Source of the DNA: Halorhabdus utahensis DSM 12940
GTDB lineage: Archaea > Halobacteriota > Halobacteria > Halobacteriales > Haloarculaceae
DNA: 64,000 bases
NCBI RefSeq assembly: GCF_000023945.1
Contig: NC_013158.1
Location: forward strand, 558,001 to 622,000
Reading direction: 5' to 3'
Part shown: one piece after another, positions 33,185 through 39,513 of the stretch
Layout of the letters: the number at the start of each line of letters is the position of its first letter
How positions within the stretch are numbered: position 1 is the first letter of the stretch
Program-made: the position numbers and the translations under genes
The notes under the pieces: generated by a model
Told to the model about the DNA's origin: nothing
What the model saw: the letters and a program-made list of their open reading frames with translations, nothing else
Databases searched by the model: none

Positions 33185-33490
33185 GTGTCACCTCACCTTC
33201 CGGGAGCCTTGTATCGATTTCGATCGGATTATCGAACCGTTCTCAAAGGTTGTGGTGGCTCACGCGGCAAGTTCTTTGCTCGTGACACCCACTCGGCCGC
33301 TCGCCCTTCGAACGAAAGCATCCGGCGCTCTGTTCGGTCGGAGATCACCCCGATGCTGTCGGGTGATTATGACCGCAAAAATCCGCTACGGGCGGGAAGG
33401 ACTCTCGTTCGACAATCGAACGGATCGTCCTTTAGGGCGTGAGACGATTAAATTCAGGGGTTTGAAAATTACAATGAGCGAACTGAACTA
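33185..33490. other. Non-coding edge of the tRNA-Arg-linked island
   Basis: About 306 nt without a credible gene. It contains the left 120-bp direct repeat (33281-33400), a short hairpin with arms CGTTCGA (33406-33412) and TCGAACG (33416-33422), and the end of the toxin pseudogene at 33491. Short open frames crossing the repeat are not supported by composition. Confidence 0.5.
33281..33400 (+). repeat. Left 120-bp direct repeat (R1) with tRNA-Arg-like tail
   Basis: 112 of 120 positions match 36118-36237 by my count, in the same orientation, 2837 nt apart. The last 16 bases (33385-33400) match the tRNA-Arg 3'-end junction at 36777-36792 at 15 of 16 positions. This suggests a decayed attachment site. 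Confidence 0.75.
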
Positions 33491-33831
33491 TCAGTCCAGC
33501 GCACCAAGGTGAGTCGCTGCTTCACGTGCAATCTGTTCAACAGTGTCCGCTACCAGTTGGCCTTCTATCTCGTGAATGTCAGCGTGTTTGATCGTGACGA
33601 GGACCCACGGATTGACGTAGCTCTCACGGGGAAGTCCCCCACTCGTGAAGTCCGTGTCGGCGAGTGGGATCGCTACTGAGCGTCGTGTCGTCGTGACGAC
33701 CGCATAGACGGCTTCTTCGTCTCGAAACGGCGGGGTATCAGTACTCAGGCAGACGTATGGTCGATACTCGTGTGGACCCAGAGGTCAGGCCCTTTCACCA
33801 CCGTCCCGCGAGCATACTCGGACGCCGTCAT
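33491..33831 (-). pseudogene. PemK/MazF-like endoribonuclease toxin, frameshifted
   Basis: The minus-strand frame starts with ATG at 33831, overlapping the stop of the regulator gene by 4 nt (ATGA). It reads MTASEYARGTVVKGPDLW, then hits a stop. Shifting the frame by -1 at the GGG run (plus strand 33777-33779) gives GPHEYRPYVCLS, then AVYAVVTTTRR, SVAIPLADTDF, SGGLPRESYVNPW and a 3' end at 33491. The repaired product would be 113 residues and has the PemK/MazF signature (RGxVV..., RPxVxLS, GGLPRxSYV). The total of 341 nt is one base short of a whole number of codons, so one G has probably been lost. Sequencing error or programmed frameshifting are alternatives. The intact partner is the winged-helix protein upstream. 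Confidence 0.75.
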
Positions 33832-34151
33832 TCCTCGGCCGCACCGTAATAGTCGTCTGTCGTCGAGGCGGAGCTTGCAGCCTGCTGTCCAGCGTACGAG
33901 GCCAGGCGTTCATCGTCCCCAATCGCCCAGTAGCGCCCCTGATGTCGGACGAGTCCACGGTCTTCGAGACGGGACAGGACGACTCCGACGCTCCCCCGGG
34001 GGATGTCTGTCGCTTCGTGGATTTCGGTCTGTGTGAACGCTTGCTCGTCGTTGGTTGCCAAGAAGGTGAGAACAGTGTGTGGCTGTGTCCCCTCCTGAAT
34101 ATCGAGAGCGTCCTCGGGACCGCTCTCGAATCGATCGATGTTGATCGGCAT
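33828..34151 (-). CDS. Winged-helix regulator, probable antitoxin of the PemK-like pair
   Basis: This 107-residue protein has a MarR/TrmB-like winged helix-turn-helix (about residues 24-75): TVLTFLATNDEQAFTQTEIH, ATDIPRGSVGVVLSRLEDRG and LVRHQGRYWAIGDDERL. The C-terminal 25 residues (Ala/Ser/Thr/Asp/Tyr-rich) look disordered, as toxin-binding tails of antitoxins often are. It overlaps the toxin pseudogene by 4 nt. A minus-strand TTATTAC about 25-30 nt upstream of the ATG may be its TATA. Self-repression of the pair is likely but inferred from context only. Confidence 0.75.
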   Translation of the reverse strand: MPINIDRFESGPEDALDIQEGTQPHTVLTFLATNDEQAFTQTEIHEATDIPRGSVGVVLSRLEDRGLVRHQGRYWAIGDDERLASYAGQQAASSASTTDDYYGAAEE

Positions 34152-34333
34152 GTGTAATAGATAGTTGTAGAATGTAATAAGACGTTTGGTGAGGCAGTAG
34201 CTCCACCGTGCGCATCTTGCACGGCGTTTCTTCCAAGGGTAGTCACACCCGAGTGCTCAGTATAGTGAGTAAAGTGACCGCTGGGGCAATAGTTCATGGG
34301 AGACGGCGATTCCCAACACAAGTACAGTCTCGC

Positions 34334-35734
34334 CTACAAGGTGAACACGTAAGCCGAACCCGCTCGTTTTCCGTTTGGATCTTCGTCGTGGGGGGCACCA
34401 ATGAGTGCGGTGGTAGCATCATCAGACACTGCCATTGATACACCGAATCTGTCTCCACTGTCGCCATCAGCTGAGGCGAGTTTGGCCTGCTGGCTCCAAG
34501 ATCCGCCATTTGCCTCGAAGATGTATGCCGAGCCTGCCTGTTCGCCGTTTGGGTCCTCGTCTTGAGAAGCGCCGATAATGGCAGTGGCTCCAGAACTTGA
34601 CAGTGTCACTGGGGAGCCAAACCAGTCCGTACTGTCGCCATCATCCGGAGTGAGCTTGGCCTGCTGGCTCCAGGATCCGTTACGGTCCTGGAACACGTAC
34701 GCCGAACCCGCCTCCTCGCCGTTGGAGTTCTTGTCCCTGTGGGCACTAATGATTGCAGTCGTGGCGTCACCCGATACTGCCGCTGCCGAGCCGAATCCGT
34801 CGTTACTCTCGCCATCGTCAGGCGTGAGTTTGGCTTGTTGACTCCAAGATCCGTCGTCGGCCTTGAACACGTACGCCGATCCTGCAATCTCACCATCAGA
34901 AGGGTCATGATTCTGGGCACCAATGATTGCCCTGGTCCCGTCACTTGACATGGCCACTGACATACCAAATCTATTTCCACTGTCGCCATCAACTGGAGTG
35001 AGCTTGGCCTGCTGGCTCCAGGATCCGTTACGGTCCTGGAACACGTACGCCGAGCCCGCCTCCTCGCCGTTGGAGTTCTTGTCCCTATGGGCCCCGATAA
35101 TAGCAGAAGTCCCGTCACTTGATACTGCCGCTGACACGCCAAAGAAGTCTTCTCTGTCGCCATCGCCAGGGGTGAGTTTAGCCTGCTGACCCCATGAGTT
35201 GTCGTTGTCTTCGAAGACGTACGCCGAGCCCGCTAAATCGCCATTGGGATCTTCGTCGCCGGTGGCCCCGATAATCGTAGTGGTCCCGTCACTCGACATG
35301 GCCACAGATCTGCCGAACCAGTCTTCACTGTTGCCATCATCAGGGGTGAGTCTGGCTTGTTGATCCCAGGACTCGCCACTGGTTTCGAATATGTATGCCG
35401 AGCCTGCTCCATCGCCGTTGGTGCCTTCCTCAAAGAGCGTGGTGATTATAGCAGTGGCCCCCTCACTCGACATTGCTACTGACCGGCCGAACCAGTCACC
35501 ACTGTCGCCATCGGTGGGATACACTTTAGCTGCTTGTGTTTTCACTTCATTTGTTTCCGTGAGTGACGTAGTGGGGGTTGGTGACTCCGTTGGTGATTTG
35601 ATCGCTGTCTCAGAAAAGTTGGTCGGCAGGTCACGCGATTGCGTTTCTTTCCCCTCGCGATTGCTGATACAGGCAGCGAGAACACCAGTCCCAGCAATGC
35701 TACAGAGGCTGAGGAATCGTCTTCTATCAGTCAT
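34334..35734 (-). CDS. FG-GAP repeat lipoprotein, seven-bladed beta-propeller
   Basis: This 466-residue exported lipoprotein has a Tat signal with lipobox: DRRRFLSLCSIAGTG then LAAC (Cys about residue 22). A Ser/Thr/Glu/Pro linker (about 25-75) precedes seven repeats of about 54-58 residues. Each has the pattern DGDSxDWFGxSVAMSSDG, then IIGA..DEDPNGExAGSAYVF and SWSQQAKLTP. These are FG-GAP/Kelch-like blades, enough for a closed propeller with Asp/Asn calcium loops. The ATG at 35734 begins the signal; GTTTTATATCC (minus strand) lies 27 nt upstream. Composition is more AT-rich than neighbouring core genes. Blades 3 and 5 share nearly identical DNA. A surface-binding or adhesion role is probable; the ligand is unknown. 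Confidence 0.88.
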   Translation of the reverse strand: MTDRRRFLSLCSIAGTGVLAACISNREGKETQSRDLPTNFSETAIKSPTESPTPTTSLTETNEVKTQAAKVYPTDGDSGDWFGRSVAMSSEGATAIITTLFEEGTNGDGAGSAYIFETSGESWDQQARLTPDDGNSEDWFGRSVAMSSDGTTTIIGATGDEDPNGDLAGSAYVFEDNDNSWGQQAKLTPGDGDREDFFGVSAAVSSDGTSAIIGAHRDKNSNGEEAGSAYVFQDRNGSWSQQAKLTPVDGDSGNRFGMSVAMSSDGTRAIIGAQNHDPSDGEIAGSAYVFKADDGSWSQQAKLTPDDGESNDGFGSAAAVSGDATTAIISAHRDKNSNGEEAGSAYVFQDRNGSWSQQAKLTPDDGDSTDWFGSPVTLSSSGATAIIGASQDEDPNGEQAGSAYIFEANGGSWSQQAKLASADGDSGDRFGVSMAVSDDATTALIGAPHDEDPNGKRAGSAYVFTL

Positions 35735-35755
35735 AGTATTATAATTTAATAGATT

Positions 35756-35766
35756 GGATATAAAAC
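35756..35766 (-). promoter_or_regulatory. TATA element of the FG-GAP lipoprotein gene
   Basis: The minus-strand sequence GTTTTATATCC is centred 27 nt before the ATG at 35734. The spacing fits a leaderless transcript. Confidence 0.55.
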
Positions 35767-36117
35767 TTATCAGGGCTACAAAAACGGGAGCGTGGATTGG
35801 AAATCCCAATCTCTCAACTACCCCGCCAGATTGACCAGAAGTGGACGTATCGGAGCGTCTATACTACTCTTGTGGTATTGGACCTATCTGCATACAGATG
35901 TATTGCTCGATAATCACGTTCGTTCTAACAGGTGATACAGCGAAGTCCACCTGAATAGAAACACACGGCGCTTGCTGAATAGATCCGATATATGCAGTAG
36001 CCCCTTTCGGCAGGCCATGAACGGTTTGAACGAGGATCTCTCTGCGGACTGCGATCACGCCCCATCAATCAGCGTTGAGTTTCTGAACAGGCGCCAAATT
36101 GGTTGCACGCGAATTCC

Positions 36118-36237
36118 CGTGACACCCACTCGGCCGCTCGTCCTTCGAACGAAAGCATCCGGCGCTCTGTTCGGTCGGAGATCACCCCGATGCTGTCCGG
36201 CGATCACGACCGCAAAAATCCGCCACGGGCGCGAAGA
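36118..36237 (+). repeat. Right 120-bp direct repeat (R2) with tRNA-Arg-like tail
   Basis: Partner of 33281-33400 (8 mismatches by my count, mostly transitions). Its last 16 bases (36222-36237) match the tRNA-Arg 3' junction at 14 of 16 positions. Together the two copies bracket the toxin/regulator/FG-GAP segment. Confidence 0.75.
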
Positions 36238-36258
36238 GATACTAGTGTACGGCGAGCA

Positions 36259-36631
36259 GAGCGAGCCGTTTCGCTCGACCGAGCGTCGCGAGGCTCGAAC
36301 GAAGTGAGAGCCTCGGAATTGCGAACGGCGACCAGCAGGAGCCGTGAGCAGCGAGGTCGAGGTGTTTTTGGTCCACCGGTAGACTCGCTTCGCTCGTCTA
36401 CCGAGACCTGCTTCGCTTTGCTCTGCAGGACAGCTTTTTGCGAGTCGAGCGGGACCGAAGGTCCCGCTGACCGTGCGAATGGCGTGGGAGCTTGGCTCCC
36501 ACGGATAGTGCGAGCGGGCAGCGAGGCGGTTTTTCAACCGCCTCGAAGTCGCGGCGCGTAGCGCCGCGCACGGCCCGCGAGCATTCGGACGCTTCGCGTC
36601 CGTGAGCAGAGAGCGGTCGCCTATGGCGACC
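36259..36631. repeat. Array of about ten short perfect hairpins beside tRNA-Arg
   Basis: Perfect inverted repeats, arm coordinates: 36259-36264/36271-36276; 36289-36296/36308-36315; 36377-36384/36396-36403; 36407-36411/36425-36429; 36448-36456/36460-36468; 36483-36491/36495-36503; 36522-36531/36536-36545; 36550-36557/36561-36568; 36586-36592/36596-36602; 36615-36621/36625-36631. Arms are 5-10 bp. Five of the last six have triloops (GAA, TTG, GTA, TTC, TAT). No coding potential is evident. It may be a structured RNA, a recombination substrate or clustered transcription/protein sites. Confidence 0.7.
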
Positions 36632-36650
36632 CGACGACGTAAAAAGGTGG

Positions 36651-36673
36651 ACGGGCGCGAAGGGATTTGAACC
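36651..36673 (+). repeat. 23-bp duplicate of the tRNA-Arg 3' end (att-like)
   Basis: These 23 bases are identical to 36780-36802, i.e. the acceptor 3' strand and T-arm of tRNA-Arg(CCG) seen from the plus strand. A 16-bp inverted partner (15 of 16 matching) lies at 36722-36737. Duplicated tRNA ends are the usual scar of integrase-mediated insertion. Confidence 0.75.
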
Positions 36674-36780
36674 GGATGCAGACGTTCCTGCTCACTTCGT
36701 TGCGCGGGCTGCGACTGCCTGGGTTCAAATCCCCTCGATGGCACATTTGCTGCTCGCGGGATGCTCGCAGCAAAATGCTA

Positions 36781-36853
36781 CGGGCGCGAAGGGATTTGAA
36801 CCCTCGACATCTTGGTCCGGAACCAAGAACTCTGTCCACTGAGCTACGCGCCC
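36781..36853 (-). tRNA. tRNA-Arg (anticodon CCG)
   Basis: A 73-nt gene folds into a full cloverleaf on the minus strand. The acceptor stem is GGGCGCG/CGCGCCC with discriminator G. The D stem is GCTC/GAGT with an 8-nt loop, the anticodon stem CTTGG/CCAAG with loop TTCCGGA, the variable region 5 nt, and the T arm GAGGG-TTCAAAT-CCCTT. The anticodon CCG reads the arginine codon CGG. No intron and no encoded CCA are visible. Copies of its 3' end lie downstream, marking it as an integration target. Confidence 0.95.
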
Positions 36854-36944
36854 TCTCTTGATCGTTCCGGACAGACGGATAAAACGGTTGTGAACTACTT
36901 CGACGAAACCATCGCTCGTAAACTGAGTCGAAACAGGAACACAG

Positions 36945-37526
36945 TCAGGGCGTCTCGCTGGTCTCGATCGTGAAGTCCGTGGTCGGGTGGGCCGTGCAGG
37001 TCAGACAGTAGCCGTTTTCCATCTCCTCCTCGCTCAGCGTGTCGTTGTTCGAGTGTTTCACGAAGTCCTCGGCCGGGCCGTCCTCGACGTGGCCCGAACA
37101 GGACAGACACTGGCCCTGACGGCAGGAATACGGAAGGTCCCAGTCCTCGTCCTCGCCGGCCTCCAGGATCGTCTCGTTGTTTGCCACCTCGATCGTCTTG
37201 CCTTCCTTCGCAAATTCGATCTCGTAGTGTTCAACCTCGTCCTCCGGGATCGCCTCGGGATCGAAGCCTTGGTCTGCCTCGTCAGCGTCGCCGTCGGCGA
37301 GTTCGCCCTCAGCATCGCCGCCTGCCGGGATTGCCGCGCCGCCACCGCCGATCGACCGGTTCATCGGTTCCGGAAAGTCGGTCTCCGGAACGGCGGCCGC
37401 TCGCCGTTCGAGCAGCGTGGTGGAGATGTCTTCGGCAGGCTCCCAGCCAGTCCCCTTCGCATAGTGGAGGAGCACCGCGGTGAACGTGAATCCGATCCCG
37501 AGTGCGATGCCCAGTGCCTCAACCAT
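36945..37526 (-). CDS. Membrane-anchored 2Fe-2S ferredoxin-like protein
   Basis: This 193-residue protein has an N-terminal TM helix (EALGIALGIGFTFTAVLLHYA, residues 3-23). A linker of about 75 residues, rich in Gly, Ala, Asp and Glu, follows. The plant-type ferredoxin domain (about residues 98-190) has cluster ligands CRQGQCLSC and the distal Cys in GYCLTC, giving C-x4-C-x2-C...C. It would pass electrons at the inner face of the membrane. Haloarchaea also have soluble ferredoxins of this type; this anchored form may serve a membrane enzyme. No partner is encoded next to it. Confidence 0.88.
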   Translation of the reverse strand: MVEALGIALGIGFTFTAVLLHYAKGTGWEPAEDISTTLLERRAAAVPETDFPEPMNRSIGGGGAAIPAGGDAEGELADGDADEADQGFDPEAIPEDEVEHYEIEFAKEGKTIEVANNETILEAGEDEDWDLPYSCRQGQCLSCSGHVEDGPAEDFVKHSNNDTLSEEEMENGYCLTCTAHPTTDFTIETSETP

Positions 37527-37868
37527 TGGTGTACGGCGGTACGGAACACGGGTTTAATTAGCTGTTGTTAGTCCCAATTTGGCCCGGTAGGGTAGCTGGC
37601 CCTGCGGGCGGTTCGCGTACACAGTCCGGGTCGCTGTAGCCATCTCGGGCAGGCGAACAGCGAATGGGTATCCGATATCCGAGTTCGTGACCAACGCGGA
37701 GAAATCCACAGACGCCGAAACCGTGATTGGGGGGTTCGGGCGATGGCAACGGACAATAGCTAATCAGGCCGTCGTCGGCTGGGTTTTCCCACCCGAGAGT
37801 TCGACAACCGTCGGACTCAAGATATATCACTGAGACGTACGAGTGACCGAACGGAGGATCACAAAAAT
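37527..37868. other. Intergenic region of about 340 nt upstream of the thiolase gene
   Basis: It holds the thiolase promoter at its right end. The rest (about 37560-37770) contains open frames on the minus strand, one of them running into the thiolase gene, with no recognisable domain. It could be a dispersed non-coding repeat or a short unannotated RNA; I see no clear stem-loop architecture. Confidence 0.35.
37821..37860 (+). promoter_or_regulatory. TATA box and ribosome site of the thiolase-DUF35 operon
   Basis: GATATATC (37821-37828) lies about 45 nt before the ATG at 37869, and GGAGGATC (37853-37860) is a Shine-Dalgarno sequence 8 nt before it. This transcript therefore has a leader, unlike many neighbours. 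Confidence 0.55.
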
Positions 37869-39032
37869 ATGTCCACACCGATCGCTGGAGTCGGAATGAC
37901 GAAGTTCGGCGAAATGGCCGACCGGACGGGTCGGGATCTGTTCGCCGAAGCCGGCGAGACAGCAATCGAAGACGCGGGAATCGACCGCGGAGAGATCGAC
38001 GCGCTCTATCTCGGGAATTTCATGGGCGAACTCTCCGAGCGCCAGGGCCACATGGGTCCGTTGATGGCCAAAATGCTCGGGTTGGACGTCCCTGCGACGC
38101 GCGTCGAAAGCGCCTGTGCCTCGGGCGGGATGGCCGTCCGACAGGGCATTCAGGCTGTGCGTGCCGGCACTGCCGACGTCGTCCTCGTCGGCGGGGTCGA
38201 GCGGATGCACAACATGGGAACCACCGGCGCGACCGGCGGGCTCTCGGTCGCGGCCGACGATCTCTGGGAGATCAAACACGGGATCACCTTCCCCGGCGCG
38301 TACGCCCTGATGGCGAAGCGATACTTCGAGACCCACGGCGGCGACCGCGAGGATCTCGCCGAGGTCGCGGTCAAGAACCACGCGAACGCCGCGAACAACC
38401 CGCTTGCGCAGTACCAGACCGAGATCACGATCGAGAAGGTCCTCGACGCGTTCCCGGTCGCCGATCCGCTGGGGCTGTTCGACGCCAGTCCGATCACCGA
38501 CGGCGCGGCCGCGGCGATCATCGTCAGCGAGGAGTACGCCGCCGAGCACGACCTCGACGCGCCGGTATCGATCACCGGAACCGGTCAGGGAACGGACGAT
38601 CTCGCGCTGCAACACCGGGACTCGATCACCTGGACGCCCGCGACGGCCGACGCCGCCGAAGAAGCCTACGCCGACGCCGGCATCGACGCCGACGACGTCG
38701 ACTTCCTCGAAGTCCACGACTGCTTTACGATCGCTGAAGTCCTGGCGCTCGAAGGATTGGGACTCTACGACGAAGGCGAAGCGATCACCGCCGCCCGCGA
38801 GGGCGAGACGACTGCCGACGGCGAGTTGCCCGTCAATCTCTCGGGCGGCCTGAAAGCCAAGGGGCACCCGGTCGGCGCGACCGGACTCGCTCAGATCAGC
38901 GAGATGACGAAGCTGTTCCGTGGCGATCACGTCAACAGTGACGCCGTGGAAGACGCCGAAGTCGGACTCACGCACAACGCCGGTGGGACAGTGGCTTCAG
39001 CTGTCGTGCACGTTCTGGAGGTGGAACAATGA
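37869..39032 (+). CDS. Acetyl-CoA C-acetyltransferase (archaeal thiolase)
   Basis: This 387-residue thiolase condenses two acetyl-CoA to acetoacetyl-CoA or cleaves 3-ketoacyl-CoA. The nucleophilic Cys is in VESACASGGMAV (about residues 77-88), the catalytic His region is LEVHDCFTIAEV (about 281-292), and the C-terminal GLKAKGHPVGATGL motif holds the second His. This is the archaeal/SCP2-like group that pairs with a DUF35 protein, which here overlaps the stop by 4 nt. In methanogens the two form a complex with HMG-CoA synthase at the head of the mevalonate pathway; whether this copy serves isoprenoid synthesis or acyl breakdown is not settled by sequence. Confidence 0.92.
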   Translation: MSTPIAGVGMTKFGEMADRTGRDLFAEAGETAIEDAGIDRGEIDALYLGNFMGELSERQGHMGPLMAKMLGLDVPATRVESACASGGMAVRQGIQAVRAGTADVVLVGGVERMHNMGTTGATGGLSVAADDLWEIKHGITFPGAYALMAKRYFETHGGDREDLAEVAVKNHANAANNPLAQYQTEITIEKVLDAFPVADPLGLFDASPITDGAAAAIIVSEEYAAEHDLDAPVSITGTGQGTDDLALQHRDSITWTPATADAAEEAYADAGIDADDVDFLEVHDCFTIAEVLALEGLGLYDEGEAITAAREGETTADGELPVNLSGGLKAKGHPVGATGLAQISEMTKLFRGDHVNSDAVEDAEVGLTHNAGGTVASAVVHVLEVEQ

Positions 39033-39412
39033 GCGACGAAGTCCGTGACGATGGCTACGACGACTTCATGGACGCCTTGGAGGAGGGCGAGCCCTACTAC
39101 GTCGAATGTGCGAACGGCCACGCTTCACTGCCGCCGCGGCGACTCTGCCCGGAATGTGCAACCGACGACCTCGGTGAGGCACCGCTGGCCGAGACCGGCG
39201 AGTTGCTGACGTACAACGTCACGCACGTCCCGACGCCGGAGTTCGCCGACGACGTGCCGTTCGTCCTCGGGATCGCCGAGTTCGGCGACGTCCGCCTGAC
39301 CGGCCAGGTCCGCGCCGACAGCGAAGACGTGGAGGTCGGCGACACCGTCTCGATCGGTACTGACGTCAGCGAGACTGACGGCGAGCGCTACATCGCGTTC
39401 GATCTCGAATAA
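39029..39412 (+). CDS. DUF35 / Zn-ribbon OB-fold acyl-CoA-binding partner of thiolase
   Basis: This 127-residue protein has a rubredoxin-like zinc ribbon (CANGHASLPPRRLCPEC, about residues 23-39; the first Cys pair is incomplete, C-x2-G instead of C-x2-C) and an OB-fold (about 48-125) with TYNVTHVPTPEFADDVPFVL. DUF35 proteins bridge thiolase and HMG-CoA synthase and provide a shared CoA site in archaea. The 4-nt overlap with thiolase supports a stable complex. The missing zinc ligand may mean the ribbon holds no metal here. Confidence 0.88.
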   Translation: MSDEVRDDGYDDFMDALEEGEPYYVECANGHASLPPRRLCPECATDDLGEAPLAETGELLTYNVTHVPTPEFADDVPFVLGIAEFGDVRLTGQVRADSEDVEVGDTVSIGTDVSETDGERYIAFDLE

Positions 39413-39513
39413 CTCGGAGTCGGTCTTCGCTTCGGGTCGTGTCGACAGCGTGCAGATTTTCAGGACTCCGACGTTCCGCAACTACTTTGCTCCGTGCCGT
39501 CCCCTCCTCGCAC

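Larger units (their letters stand above)
35735..36780. other. About 1 kb without a gene between the FG-GAP gene and tRNA-Arg
   Basis: Contains the FG-GAP promoter (35756-35766), an AT-rich stretch to about 36000, the right 120-bp direct repeat, the hairpin array, and duplicated tRNA 3' ends. Open frames here are low-complexity by-products of the structured sequence and of tRNA fragments; I do not support any as a gene. Confidence 0.6.

Noticed and set aside
34334-35500. Regular repeats resembling a CRISPR or satellite array
   Set aside because: The repeat unit is about 162-174 nt, in frame, and encodes FG-GAP propeller blades; it is a coding repeat.
36651-36742. Possible second tRNA beside tRNA-Arg
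   Set aside because: Only T-arm and acceptor-like ends are present, in opposite orientations. No D arm or anticodon arm can be formed, so these are fragments, not a tRNA.
36055-36839. Several open frames around the tRNA-Arg gene
   Set aside because: They cross the tRNA gene, its fragments, the direct repeat and the hairpin array. Their products are arginine-rich by-products of that structured DNA and have no recognisable domain.
37558-37965. A 135-codon minus-strand frame upstream of thiolase
   Set aside because: It overlaps the start and promoter of the thiolase gene by about 100 nt, and the product lacks the acidic composition of real genes here. Kept only as a possible non-coding repeat.
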